64,000 nucleotides of DNA, taken from NCBI GenBank assembly GCA_018384065.1, contig JAHAYL010000004.1, forward strand, positions 56,556 to 120,555, written 5' to 3'. How positions within the stretch are numbered: position 1 is the first letter of the stretch; the number at the start of each line of letters is the position of its first letter. This DNA comes from Oxalobacter sp. (GTDB taxonomy: Bacteria; Pseudomonadota; Gammaproteobacteria; Burkholderiales; Burkholderiaceae_D). This document shows, piece by piece, positions 33,601 to 38,898 of the stretch. The position numbers and the translations under genes were made by a program. Below the pieces are notes generated by a model that worked only from the letters and a program-made list of their open reading frames with translations, was not told where the DNA came from and did not search any database.

Positions 33601-36600
33601 AGACATCTCTATACAAATTACCCAAGAAGGATCAGTCGATGTTGGCAGAACTGTCCATTCGACTGGCGGTAGCGTTGATATCACAACAGCAAATGGCAAC
33701 ATCAAGATTGGGGACACTGGGGAAAATAGTGATACCGTTTATGCAAAAGACAATATCAACCTTTCCACAGAACTGGGGCAGATTGAGATTTATGGTGAAA
33801 CTGCAACCAAAGATGGCGATATCAACGTTGCGGCAGCATCCGATGACTACATCGAAGGTCAGCGGAACATCATCGTTGACCTGAACGGTCAGATTGATTC
33901 CGGCAGGAGTGTGACCTTGGATGCGACGAACGGCGATATCCATGTCACCGATGACATCATCGCAAGACAGGATCTGAATGCTGCTACCCATAAAAACGGT
34001 ACGGTCTATTTCGATGCTGGTGTGGATGTTGCTGGCAAGGTTACAGCAAAGACTGACACAGGCGGCATTATCATTGGCAACAGTGTCGAGGCTGACGGAG
34101 ACATTTCGATGCAGGTCGCCAAGGAAGGTACCATCGATATCGGCAAGACTGTCCATTCAACAGGTGGAAATGTTGACATCACGACTGCCAAGGGCGACGT
34201 CAGGATTGGTGATAACGGTGAAGGAACGGATACCGTCTATGCTAAGGACAGCATCAACCTTGCGACAGGTCTTGGCAAGATTGAGATTTATGGTGAGACC
34301 GCAACGAAGGATGGTGACATCAGCGTTTCAGCGGCATCCGACAATTACATCGAAGGTCAACGGAACATCATCGTTGATATGAACGGTGAAATTGATTCTG
34401 GCAGGAATGTCACTTTGGATGCCACGAATGGTGACATCCATGTCACCGATGACATCATCGCAAGACAGGATCTGAATTCATCAACACATACAGAGGGCAG
34501 TGTTTATTTTGACAATGATGTGGCTGTTGCTGGGAATGTCAATGTTTCCACAGACAAGGGCGATGTCACTATCGGTGATGCAGCTGTCGGGAAAGGCAAT
34601 GTGACGGCATCAGATGTCACGATTGCCATCGGTGAAGGTGATGTTGATATTGTGAAGACAGTGACTGCTACCAAAGGGGATATTGATATTGCAACCGGTC
34701 AGGGAGATATCCTTATCGGTGATAATGGTCCAAAAGAAGATACGGTCACGGCAAAAGGCAATATTGATCTTGTAACCAGGTTGGGCAAGGTTGAAATCAA
34801 CGGTCGGACAGCAACAGATGAAGGGGATATCTCTATTGCAGCTGCATCGGACGGTTATATCGAGGGGCAGCAGAATATCGTCTTGGCAGCGAACGGTGAG
34901 ATTGATTCTGGCAGGAATGTCACTTTGGATGCCACGAATGGTGACATCCATGTTACGGATGACATCATCGCAAAACAGAATCTGAATGTAGCAACACATA
35001 AGGAAGGAACAGTTTACTTTGATGAATCCATCAAAGTTGCAGGTGATGTCAATGCCACAACCGATAAAGGGGATATCAATATCGGTCAGACTGTTGAAGC
35101 TGGAAACGATGTCAACCTGAAGACAGTCGAAGGATCCATCACCGTTGCTGGTGCGGTCGAAGCCGGAGGCGGCGTTGAGGTGTCGGCAGGCAAAGGCGAC
35201 ATTTCCCTTGCAGGCGATGTGACAGGAGCGGGCATCACAGCGAAGACCGGCGCAGGAGACATTGTCCTTGCCAAGACCGTCAAGGCCACCGAAGGCAATG
35301 TGGATGTCACGACCAGCAAAGGAAATATCAGCGTTGGTGGTTCTGTCGAAGCTCAGGACAGTGTCAACCTTGCAGCCCATCAGGGAACTGTTCAGATTAA
35401 GGGTGGGGTAAAGACAGCAGAAGGCGATGTCAGTGTTTCTGCGGCATCTGACAGTTATTCGGAAGGGCAGCAGAACATCATCATAGGTGGGGAAATTGAT
35501 TCCAGCAGGGATGTTGCCTTGGATTCGACCAACGGTGACATCCATGTGACAAGTGCAATCAGGGCGAAGGAAGATTTGATTGTTACCACTCATAAGCAAG
35601 GGGATATTTATCTGGAAGCTGATTTGGATGTAGTCGGTGATGTGAAGGCAGGAACAGACAATGGTGGCATCACTGTAGCAGGTGCAGTCGATGCAGGTGG
35701 AGATGTCGTAGCAACAGCGGGTAAGGGCAACATCAGCGTAGATGATGCAATTACAGCGGAAGACAACATCAAGTTGGCTACCCATCAAGGAGCTATCCAA
35801 GTCAAAGGCAATATCAAGACAGCAGAAGGCGATGTCAGTGTTTCTGCGGCATCTGACAGTTATTCGGAAGGGCAGCAGAACATCATCATAGGTGGGGAAA
35901 TCGATTCCGGCAGGGATGTTGCCTTGGATTCGACCAACGGTGACATTCATGTGACAAGTGCAATCAGGGCGAAGGAAGATCTTGCTGCCATCACCCATAA
36001 ACAAGGCGATGTTTATCTGGATGCTGATCTGACTGTTGCCAGAAACCTGTCAGTTGCCACCGACAAGGGCAACATCACCGTTAAGGACAGTATCGGTACG
36101 GGCAATGACATTACCTTTACCATCAATGAGAAGGGTGATGTCAATGCGGATGATGTCACAGCGGATCATGATGTGATTGTCAAGAACAATGGAACTGGCA
36201 ATGTCACCATTGATAATATCGTTGCTGACAATCTGGCGGATGTTGAAACCACCAACGGTGATATGAATATCGATACCATCACTGGCAACAGGGTCATCGC
36301 CTTGGGCGGCAACAATACCCAAGCGTCCCATATCGGTACTGTCACTGCCAATGCGAACGGCAACGCCAATGGAACCGGTGAACCGGATGTCGTTTTGGGA
36401 GGCAATTATGTCAATGTGGATACTGTCAGGAAAGCAGACGGTTCTTCACCATTGACGCTTGCAACCCAGGGTGCTACGGCAGACCAGCCGATGAGGGACT
36501 TCAATATCAGCAGCCTCAATTCGGATACCGGTACCGTCATCCAGGATATCTGGACAGTCAATGGCAACATCCATGTCGATGAAGGCAACCTGCATATCAG

Positions 36601-37021
36601 CAAAGCCTATGCAATCGACAAACTGCGTGTTGACAACGGCAAGGTATCGGTTGCCCTGTTCGGTTCGACACCGCGCCGTGAGGGAGAAACAGTGGTTGTA
36701 TGGAACGACCGACGCAGGAACCAACCGGGCAACAGCCTGTCTGATTGGTACGATGGTTCATACAAAGACAAACGCTGGGTCTATATTGACCTGTTTGCCA
36801 ATGGCAGGGCCGGTGCAGGTAATGGCGGTATCATAGACTACCGTGACTATCCTCATTTCGATGGTGACCGGAACAGTGTCGTCAGCGTCATGGGCAGGTA
36901 TCTGACAGGTAGCATGTATGAAGACTGGTACGACATCTCTTACTTCGACCGTTATGGCTTGGTTCAGTCAGCAGATGGCTTCGAGCAGAATGCGACATTC
37001 GATGAAATCAAGGTTGAATGA
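15446..37021 (+). CDS. giant TpsA filamentous adhesin (7,191 aa), possibly of the LktA-like family
   Basis: This is a secreted, cell-surface beta-solenoid exoprotein of about 740 kDa, intact over 21.6 kb. Residues 1-65 hold an extended signal-peptide region and signal; about 66-300 are the TPS secretion domain (VTSGDIANLHFN, YFLSPEGMAV). About 300-7,050 are short beta repeats (GDITV, GNISI patterns), interrupted by helical inserts at about 772-880, 1,092-1,205 and 4,425-4,590. Repeat blocks lie at about 5,030-5,475 and 5,956-6,930. An aromatic C-terminal domain (about 7,052-7,191; WNDRRRNQPG, YEDWYDISYFDRYG) closes it. By eye I find no Cys after the signal. The YLSPEG-type secretion domain, the GGNITVSSDNLYG block and the insert near 4,500 recall LktA-family adhesins, which is only a recollection. 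The ligand is unknown. It is secreted by TpsB encoded just upstream. Confidence 0.93.
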   Translation: MNRIYRVIRSRTYHRDVVVSEITKTRGKSSSEVRTQARGNPFFRSLLSGLLAAGLAGIPVSCLYASEITGLDGKSLITATDKVHNLYAQQINTSNATGKVGVSKYGKFNVTSGDIANLHFNKKGETVYADSLVNLVNNRINIAGTVNALKENRIGGHLYFLSPEGMAVSKSGAINAGQFTAVVPSTSLFKDLRDGSANTFNEKFFDAVMEKGKVNDLSDWYSYDNDKNIKIEGAINTRSGIKLRASKIDITQGAKLLSNRTIDFSSLVNTTNFGGLSNVGMTAATDDKTGDIVLKAEVESYADDAFFPPSTSWVGYKVTTRKALINVDGAIESDGGVEIGTAAKTTFTEGNVFNVLSQSDLVGKILGSAGINMMADFADKTNSSHITVGKTGSIKSGGDTDISATNTTAIKLNAVTPAKKTGESISEALPVISVGVVRQLNNALVDVYGDIESGGDLSLKASADTSVVVKTKSATEIGDNPHAPEENLIYISLGVIDSNTNAAINLHGGDDASKKKITAGGAVDISAKVSEDLSMEVESSSPDKSIASTGIGIIDSDTDATVTIDRSIDAKGKDNRKKEGEELPPWVNIFVGNTSDNARTNSLTVSNELGGIKYEAEFKPKWMESPGIVDSWLDPLLGKVQNKLSNWRYGPGGRAAGGDVVSNFLTNIGSYVKAGASVAVETQNNTAKVAVGDGVTIDAGKENDISIDANVDMDGLNIVAEGVGNNQEAAQQTKAMVAVGVTGSNTENTALVSIGKDAKLIGKGVSVIADANLYYNPILDALDNVGKSWAKVWEIAKKTGKDLSSIKEIGDKLDELKNIDDPTEFTGKLTEIKEMGSDRMDAFLDSIKDTGAIYTQIKNAWKDSLGLLDPATYTNYYARAEVANTKQGGQSSKLDVAGAINIGILKNKAVVSMAEGATVEADGDANLHAGTKTQTVAITGSGGKYLQSNESGKSGVGVSLAIQNISADSLVLMGKDTAISSKNVTIESDNLMKQWGIVYGAGEAGTVGFTGTINVMNGGSNSVVSIDGEAELSASEKVDIKAKNDSTILAVAGGASLGNDSSYASIGFGLDVVNYDVNTVAIVADNAKDGKTGSEWLTEDERAVAKTEAEAYREEYRDSITTKVDQDIKDGVIEFSDRESEITRRLDVIYDARLEELEEEALAIKTAGDKELEVNVKRAKAVNVAREMAKEVATRTYDGTEAEAKSSMVDLTASLGDATQAGQQGTIKAKTLNVTADTDGTINSFAIEGSYSASEHDWYDKYNKFTKRSKVSSFMSDFLPNAISIPFDYLNKKIGGKIKNKLNPNAANNVANNAAGGGNQAGGGMAANVDLHIAGAGSLAINVGDGQTMAMVDNTVIKAPEEGKLDAVNIKAEDSLFSGAWAGGAAINAHTSAAAGGSREYTAGIALGYNSVDRNVDAIISNSAVKEAASISNEAKKKGAEVGLGVGLAVSKGQQGGTDASVGASVSYSRASSDIHALMVNDAVTGDQTKLSNTAYNQDIQVAGGVDFAWTSGGDDGGAFGGTATVSRIKDSLQSGIYGGTYTGMDNVTVEAVKSSLQVNAAVAGAVGTEDTAKNASFAIAYGQVDNDAEAFIKKASITSAGTVRVEANDTANESSYQEYLKQRGVDPEGTSYLGEKGQEVVGDKKGGSKVINVAIGFNKSGTAGGSVAGSINDLSETMKAEVSDSSITANEFIGQADSKTTIVSIAAGVSAGGDKFNGAGSFSWNDLTTENTATFTNSTVHAGKVSAIANNQANIVNIAGEVGFGKGVAAGLAFAYNSLDSTTGSLVKGGAYQAKDSAGTLSVAVDAQNKSDITAVTFGGSISTESSAWNGTLAINMGNNDTEAAIETIKEKDPETGKETEKGAKLDDVSAIKVNATDSSTRRTGAGELTWSKNGVAAVGAAVAYSEIGSTSAASGKENEILRAEIKGADITTKKAGDKNPDITVNASDTSTLTTAGVGLGIGMGNSNKFNAQGAAAAGVIAKKTSAAITDSRIDADSDGHQTGSGVAEVNVKSTADNYIGSGGVAVAGSFGQTVVTAGVGLAINKIGNATTAKVSGAKMNVNELLVKSDAVSQDVGVAAGFAGSAGDVALAGSFSYNYINSSATAEIKDSTINSKGNIGIVSKSDELIDNYAGALEGAKTAAIGASVAINKISGDTVANVSGSSLTAKGATGKTVALDSTVNDDDIIAHQASKETFDASRLKNARQKTEKTGVVVDSSATHAIASDLVSGGGAGKVAVELTFNENLITGKTEAAITQSNINKDAVKTVGSDSSVPDVGAKQDVTVAASDYTNIGAFEVGIAGSGNVSVGATQNANYAKRTVTAKLEGKDSASKVKVNAHDLGVTAVSKQGFSNLGLAGAGSGQGFSAAANVLTDKIDTTTQAFVKYADIGITDKASVKADNLSRAYIGTYDVGFTAEGAAVGVGVGVISQTSKVFADVSDAVISDHQTAVSSDDDTQIDIGAFNTVDTGSYFASVSIAGYGGSLSGTFTFNNFDSTVGTTVDHATLKADTVEVGAKEDLYAENYGANIAGSAFASIGLNSTVDTVTDKVYAKVVDSQLTATKQLTVGTEARRDLRQTVANLAGALGVVGVNVQETYVNKAISDDDVKNKIEEANKNDTDMTGYFVGLDDKEKATVREETKLAANAGNTPSEQAGVHTLVSRSMLTSAEDAGAVHIDATERNRINSQAGGGGAGLVAVVTTVSGEHVHYKTDVQLEDSTVAGKAVKVTSFVGDNKKHVDGYAEAMAAGKTEEEVSDSNPGLYALTGVGNIGGVNIIPAIAKVDTAGSSGITLKNSTITGKTIDVMAGDASSKTAKVTAVTDALVGISVAHATVDDQSVMAVDLDYSKDKKTIKASERLTVDAQKQDTVKAASYGVGISAVGFDGSWAFAEDHSTVGVTAKGDKLTVDAPTAVFSANNAPSLSYAVDNHGGTILGGFFSKGRAFAESTAVVDVAAGNHFNVDKLSFRSLIGEQDRTMASGELWSVSVAGVNFTPDISETKTTTISKVMVGGQTYKVDDHGNALTDLTVSADNQIEHANWAKMMDLSVLDFAHFKANGALQSESTSKDTVQTVVGGGQVKSASVTAGGNVSIDNYASGNGGALVGLGVASRAVNSFDNSATVTVGGGWKAGGFKATAMQRDELESEAYSGHGGGVDVTWVEAENTMKGKSLVQVADNTKMTADTVDMKAENQVYTNQSDKYGNRVHGVVGAIAAGTVETSDDTVTKTAEIDIGENAQVLTAGQQRYEADTVSGMNNTVLAFAAGLFEGGTARAYTNHTYSNLINVGKGAVLKNTGAYEDGGITLSAHENLKERVDADVHVDGVIGVAPNSKAINTTTRNDKITVNGTIDSAHDINFYVGADTNGAASYLRHETISETYNESVIPIAWSTNPQATLNSNNQVVISGTGIGKAVRNINVIADSGQEDGYIESRSSNLYTSTKSDKKMLTAAEGTSEYTRKADNYVKVEGALRAGVKSKVAVTIEGLAVPEGTSIDGDVAGYTGDGNYTISVNDADDKGFTATFHSNGTIDEASIKVDDGHESMKDLGLQVKTGTMDYANVLAARWKKLNELLEAYEGKDLNDDNQLTAYVGYLQEKQLIESQMEELGLMTTVTDDKGNTYKMPVLEGYKVVYVEMPDELVASGGNITVSSDNLYGSGVMKANGKPSIIVDNTSNAYLKLNQMTIGDDGGGIVFREVVLDDDTGRQEINKLNKNSSYQATFSTFETGGNAGDGGITVTNDNRFKTDISIKQEEKKEDGTTETHEGTYTPLSIVEVAGVIQGSKSKVEIDNKSGSIIIDSGTTEKPVSINGKEIVLTADGDISQGYTDGMVNIGYTPEAVLSDLEKSTKITTETYSAPNVNKNETRTQSSGMVNTILHNAETGGRIAGGSVYLSASAININGLIQSGFGNYSAEITQAQVDAAVKASQSHTGGVIVNGRQMYKVNDGGMKKGNDGIYAYVVQIYYDPSTNGLVAEDIDTKGGKVYLAGRILSTGQGKIVAMDGGADITIKNTSSSALEMGKVLNNNIDGVIQITDTLKNTRTTYKKESTETITDYKAWLVAAAADKPQYVQTAGAADAYTPKENARYNWSDGTQTTTKTTYQTDKTKFLSIIKTDEETISNEEKNSSNIKDSQTYNGDPLPEGAYLSVGKADDAAYILVADNQVLDESRSNVDSWTEWHFLNKHYYSRWTKTTGTAQTYANSLIADKPITIGFLGKTDGAIAISSVKDVALGSNIRNNSVGATLNISVSDGGISQQAGTTIFGNHADLTAKGAITNINIDGLDEAKAVKLNAISQEGDITANVTGSVAVKNLAAGVGDVLAADTYGSQNAVLTATGDIVQAAGDDAYGVKGLRIDLTSTQGAVGTADGALKVQVSQHAEGDNPLSASINVRAAKGTSLQQDTGDMRVGTITVADGDVSLTASKGTFIDATPYQGSVNNANTDTLIQRWIDVGLIAGEGAYTRQLAQDVDDYKAEIQQAYAGYIDMKAWFDKNPDAPEDPSSVAYQEYQQRKALYDKQTAKFGGYSDVDAYLASDGTYATLIEKRDHPTYKWTKEQMLYAVRKSIVNKETGSTDQEKKPANIYGKNITLKGMGVGIDKDTTQEITIEMLDSGYKDPDTGKTYIDYLKMLANADAADVDVEYVKDASGNIVKQQVPVYQTDETGRVVLDDDNNPVIDHYKDGDPVIAKFIIGGKAPLGIYATGTVNAESTGTDASHEGDVFIASRNKNETEQALALNVGQVTVADKTASDVRLYGKAGVYNALDNVIDGDGSNYNTANVIARDLIVEGGTGFIGMMDDKAKVKDFTVDLAGNLTARAEGSIYIRNVNEDKLQLAAVYSADTVALTSGNGIVMGDVNDDIGYINAKKGLSLTVNPDTGVIGTDEKALRILNTGVVIEIEAGSANIHGVTGGESDTMKLGVIKTKDTFTASSEDSLDLLGSYEKTVIETDGEGNPVIDEETQKYKTKTITVNGSLTSGGDVILSAVDNLTLDAVSKVGMVDENGYVTDGKKLTLIAEKGSFTQTDYGAITAGAVKTVSGKMIELTNDGNHFSSYTASGIMQEGAVKPVDIDGSVTVKTHGGKTLEVAFDTTVNGDVAITNLDEDGGLLLKTDITAQESDIAEGKVSLTSDGDMTTSSGKRIQSASDTNLTSVSGNVTLDGGIQTGKDLNVTAGKSIAINGKQEVTENLNMTAKDAVLEGAEGSVLAETVNASIGKGIDLQNGNNQFAAFTAQGLEQEGGAVADIDGNVFVKAKGTLNGTPDLKVTVGSVVNGNVSATNLADDGHLVLTSSITAKKTDDASGEIYLESDADMTTSSDTSLVSDGKTTLVSRSGSVNLEGGVTTGTDLIAEAAKDVMVDVALVVPHTLKATAGNSVYETGTGSINAAEVWTLTGGSVDLQNANNAFNKFTASGIVLEGQSLAETINGDILVKTQTDALDAEVSAAINGDMEITNLHDDGKLNLHGETVVNGSEERNKEGHVILSAKGDISTDNSITADADIRLESTEGNITVGADTGDVTHSKDGSVIAQTGNGNITIRGDIDADAGNVAATVSGDGSILFDGYVDAGHDVTASVEGAGGITFKSDVDAVRNVEAKTASGDIVFSGNQTRGNEITVEANEGNINVYGKVVSDAGGITFKAVDENPAETDKGNITFHEGSTLTSLSSTVDLHTVNGDITVVGAGESLGAGSIVAEGDITVATEGTGDIAINGKLESKTGSLSLTAENGDILTNGDVDAGKNIYATVFNDYEVNTPHGIFINGTVDAGDVVFLGIGDAQARARGNISVLGTVNAGMETGDEDGGSVKALILGEGDITFAGDIDAKTDVLVGITGAGNIRVEDGDVYAHEGDVEAVILGEGDISFERNVKAGADVSASVDGKGDITVKEDVIAGGNVEMTATKGNITVEDDISAGDSVTINIAEKGNISIGDETSVVGEDKVAIGAANDITLKTGEGVIKVYGETTAEKGDISMTAASSAYTPGEDGMNIIIDSNSRVTSGQDINLTATNGDIHVTDAVTAARDLNAKTVTQGSVYFDTDLVVGQDIKAVTEKGDVKVGEDIQAGRDISIQITQEGSVDVGRTVHSTGGSVDITTANGNIKIGDTGENSDTVYAKDNINLSTELGQIEIYGETATKDGDINVAAASDDYIEGQRNIIVDLNGQIDSGRSVTLDATNGDIHVTDDIIARQDLNAATHKNGTVYFDAGVDVAGKVTAKTDTGGIIIGNSVEADGDISMQVAKEGTIDIGKTVHSTGGNVDITTAKGDVRIGDNGEGTDTVYAKDSINLATGLGKIEIYGETATKDGDISVSAASDNYIEGQRNIIVDMNGEIDSGRNVTLDATNGDIHVTDDIIARQDLNSSTHTEGSVYFDNDVAVAGNVNVSTDKGDVTIGDAAVGKGNVTASDVTIAIGEGDVDIVKTVTATKGDIDIATGQGDILIGDNGPKEDTVTAKGNIDLVTRLGKVEINGRTATDEGDISIAAASDGYIEGQQNIVLAANGEIDSGRNVTLDATNGDIHVTDDIIAKQNLNVATHKEGTVYFDESIKVAGDVNATTDKGDINIGQTVEAGNDVNLKTVEGSITVAGAVEAGGGVEVSAGKGDISLAGDVTGAGITAKTGAGDIVLAKTVKATEGNVDVTTSKGNISVGGSVEAQDSVNLAAHQGTVQIKGGVKTAEGDVSVSAASDSYSEGQQNIIIGGEIDSSRDVALDSTNGDIHVTSAIRAKEDLIVTTHKQGDIYLEADLDVVGDVKAGTDNGGITVAGAVDAGGDVVATAGKGNISVDDAITAEDNIKLATHQGAIQVKGNIKTAEGDVSVSAASDSYSEGQQNIIIGGEIDSGRDVALDSTNGDIHVTSAIRAKEDLAAITHKQGDVYLDADLTVARNLSVATDKGNITVKDSIGTGNDITFTINEKGDVNADDVTADHDVIVKNNGTGNVTIDNIVADNLADVETTNGDMNIDTITGNRVIALGGNNTQASHIGTVTANANGNANGTGEPDVVLGGNYVNVDTVRKADGSSPLTLATQGATADQPMRDFNISSLNSDTGTVIQDIWTVNGNIHVDEGNLHISKAYAIDKLRVDNGKVSVALFGSTPRREGETVVVWNDRRRNQPGNSLSDWYDGSYKDKRWVYIDLFANGRAGAGNGGIIDYRDYPHFDGDRNSVVSVMGRYLTGSMYEDWYDISYFDRYGLVQSADGFEQNATFDEIKVE
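30542..31870 (+). repeat. three long internal repeats in tpsA (about 176 aa each)
   Basis: Three divergent copies begin near 30542, 31067 and 31601, with a period of 525-534 bp. Each carries the order L-N/Q-N..N.F..FTA.GI..EG, then DG.V.VKT, then NG.V..TNL.DDG.L.L. Between copies sits the SDGDMTTSS or SDADMTTSS block. This matches duplication of a whole solenoid section. The copies are diverged at DNA level, so they are older than the repeats at 33311 onward. Confidence 0.75.
33311..36230 (+). repeat. six long tandem repeats near the C-terminal end of tpsA
   Basis: Units start at 33311, 33815, 34313, 34823, 35423 and 35828 (spacing 504, 498, 510, 600 and 405 bp). Each begins GD(I/V)S.(A/S)AAS, followed by GQ.NII, G.IDSGR.V.LD.TNGDIHVT and a TH..G..Y.D block. 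Several 80-90 bp stretches are nearly identical between units 3 and 4. Unit lengths differ by multiples of three, so copy number could change by recombination without breaking the frame. Confidence 0.88.
35411..35980 (+). repeat. near-identical 165-bp direct repeat pair within tpsA
   Basis: Bases 35411-35575 and 35816-35980 are the same length and differ at only about three positions by eye, 405 bp apart. That is far closer than other copies, so it marks a recent duplication or gene conversion. Recombination between them would delete or add 135 residues in frame. Confidence 0.85.
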
Positions 37022-37036
37022 CTGATAGGGCAGGAA

Positions 37037-37065
37037 AGGCCAGTCTTGACACTCAAGACTGGCCT
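37037..37065 (+). terminator. strong hairpin after tpsA
   Basis: AGGCCAGTCTTGA and TCAAGACTGGCCT form a perfect 13-bp stem with a CAC loop, 15 bp after the tpsA stop. There is no T-run, so it may stabilise the long mRNA's 3' end or act with Rho rather than end transcription alone. Confidence 0.6.
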
Positions 37066-37204
37066 GACCGTAATTGCTGCGGCCGGAAGGATACTGCCGG
37101 TAATAAGACTATCAGGAAATACTGGAAAATTCCCTTGCCATACTGATATTTGATGTTTCAGAAAATATTCTTCTGGATGAAATATGAAAAATCCTTTAGA
37201 ATAC

Positions 37205-37220
37205 CTGTTTAAATAGACAG
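37205..37220 (+). promoter_or_regulatory. LexA operator (SOS box) 1
   Basis: CTGTTTAAATAGACAG is a perfect CTGT-N8-ACAG SOS box, 91 bp before the lexA start codon. It implies autoregulation of lexA. Confidence 0.88.
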
Positions 37221-37221
37221 T

Positions 37222-37237
37222 CTATATGAATAGACAG
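37222..37237 (+). promoter_or_regulatory. LexA operator (SOS box) 2, one mismatch
   Basis: CTATATGAATAGACAG follows box 1 with its start 17 bp downstream. The right half ATAGACAG is the same as in box 1, while the left half is CTAT instead of CTGT. Tandem boxes at lexA occur in E. coli and allow cooperative repression. Confidence 0.7.
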
Positions 37238-37311
37238 TATTTTGAAGGTTCAAGGCGTTTTTCAAAAGCAGGCAGTATCGGTATATCCATCAACCATAGG
37301 GCGGGGCGGCT

Positions 37312-37947
37312 ATGATTAAACTGACAGCAAGACAGCGGGAAATCCTCAATCTGATTCAGAATGCCATCGAACGGACAGGTTTCCCGCCTACACGGGCAGA
37401 GATTGCGGCAGAACTGGGATTCAGGTCTGTCAATGCGGCAGAAGAGCATCTTCAGGCATTGGCGCGGAAAGGCGTGATTGAAATGGTGCCAGGGATTTCC
37501 CGGGGCATCCGGCTGCTGTATCAGGAAGAGAAACATCCTGAGACAGGAGCTTATCTCGAATTCATGGAACTGCCTCTGGTCGGTTCAGTGGCGGCAGGCG
37601 CACCAATCCTTGCCCAAGAGCATATCGAGCGGAAATTCCAGGTTGACCCTGCGATGTTTCCGGAAAAGCCGGATTACCTGCTCAGGGTCCGGGGTACTTC
37701 CATGAAAGATGTCGGCATCTATGAAGGTGACTACATCGCGGTGAAGAAAACCACCCAGGTCAGGAACAACCAGATCATTGTCGCCCGTATCGGTGATGAA
37801 GTGACGGTCAAGCGTTTCAGCCGGAAAGGACGGTCTGTTGAACTGCTGCCGGAAAACCCGGACTTTGAACCCATCAAGGTGGATGGCAGGCTGGAAAACT
37901 TCCATATCGAAGGGTTGGTGGTTGGCCTGATTCGTCCTTGGGGTTGA
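37312..37947 (+). CDS. lexA: LexA repressor
   Basis: LexA is the repressor of the SOS regulon and self-cleaves when RecA is activated. The 211-aa protein has an N-terminal winged helix ([26 protein letters not shown] with recognition helix). The Ala-Gly cleavage site lies in SVAAGAP. The latent serine protease has its Ser in RGTSMKD and its Lys in TVKRFSR. Two SOS boxes lie upstream, so it is autoregulated. Its stop is only 4 bp from the convergent trmJ stop, with no terminator between. Confidence 0.97.
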   Translation: MIKLTARQREILNLIQNAIERTGFPPTRAEIAAELGFRSVNAAEEHLQALARKGVIEMVPGISRGIRLLYQEEKHPETGAYLEFMELPLVGSVAAGAPILAQEHIERKFQVDPAMFPEKPDYLLRVRGTSMKDVGIYEGDYIAVKKTTQVRNNQIIVARIGDEVTVKRFSRKGRSVELLPENPDFEPIKVDGRLENFHIEGLVVGLIRPWG

Positions 37948-37951
37948 CCAG

Positions 37952-38749
37952 TCAGGGCAATGTTTTTTTCCTTGAGGCTGCTGCCTGTCCTGCCAGTGAT
38001 TCCATCTGGTTGGCGATTCCCCGGAGGATATTGATTTCTTCGGTTTCCAGATGGCATCGGGAGAACAGCCGCCTGAGCCGTGGCATCAGTTTCTTGGGAT
38101 TTTCCGGATCCAGGAAACCAGAAACCGCCAATGCCCTTTCCAGGTGTCCAAACATCCCGTTGATCTGGTCAACAGTTGCCGGTTTCCCATGGAAACCGAT
38201 TGGATTTTCCGCTTCGGACAGAGGCGCTTTTTCCAGTACCGCCATCCGGCATTCATAAGCCAGGACCTGGACCGCCTGGGCCAGGTTCAGGGAGGTATGT
38301 TCAGGGTTGGCCGGTATGTTGATCAGCGTATCGCATTGTTCAACAATCTCATTGGGCAAGCCATACCGTTCACTGCCGAATACAAGCGCCTGATGCGCTG
38401 CATGGCTTTGCTGCCAGCTGGAAGCGAACTGCCGGGGTGTCAGGACCTGTGGTGAGAATTCACGCAGCCGGGCAGTGACGGCAGCTGCCTGTGTGCAGCC
38501 ATTCAATGCCTCATCGATGGAATCCACAATCTGGGTGTTCTCTAGGACATCAAGCGCACCGCTGGCGAGTGCCTGGGCATCGGGATGCACCAGCACATCG
38601 CTGAACCGTGGCCGGACAAGGACCAGCCTGCTGAACCCCATCGTCTTGAGTGCCCGTGCTGCGGCACCCACGTTGCCGGGATGGCTGGTCTCAACCAGTA
38701 CAAAGCGTAAAGTCTGGAAAATGGATGTGTCAGTTTTCTGCGTGTTCAT
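37952..38749 (-). CDS. trmJ: tRNA (cytidine/uridine-32-2'-O-)-methyltransferase TrmJ
   Basis: This is a SPOUT-class enzyme that 2'-O-methylates residue 32 of the tRNA anticodon loop. The 265-aa protein has FVLVETSHPGNVGAAARALKTMGF, the GSERYGLPNEIVEQCD and NLAQAVQVLAYE SAM-binding knot motifs, and a C-terminal helical tail. No clear ribosome-binding site precedes ATG 38749. It is divergent from suhB and convergent with lexA. Confidence 0.94.
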   Translation of the reverse strand: MNTQKTDTSIFQTLRFVLVETSHPGNVGAAARALKTMGFSRLVLVRPRFSDVLVHPDAQALASGALDVLENTQIVDSIDEALNGCTQAAAVTARLREFSPQVLTPRQFASSWQQSHAAHQALVFGSERYGLPNEIVEQCDTLINIPANPEHTSLNLAQAVQVLAYECRMAVLEKAPLSEAENPIGFHGKPATVDQINGMFGHLERALAVSGFLDPENPKKLMPRLRRLFSRCHLETEEINILRGIANQMESLAGQAAASRKKTLP

Positions 38750-38898
38750 TTAAAATAAAGGATTAATGGGAAACAGCCGGCTTTCAAACCAGATGCCAAG
38801 AGCTGTTCCTTTACAGGCGTTTTTACCAATCATTATGACACCAGCAGACCGTTCCGGATATTCTGGTGTGAATGCTTTTTTCAAGATTCAAGAACACT

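Noticed and set aside
34610..36004. 464-codon open frame on the minus strand inside tpsA
   Set aside because: It is antisense to the repeat block, rich in Cys, Ile and Asp in a pattern created by the repeated GAC/ATC codons of the sense strand, and has no family motif.
33311..36230. CRISPR array
   Set aside because: The repeats are hundreds of bases long, in frame, and encode similar protein segments; there are no short repeat-spacer units.
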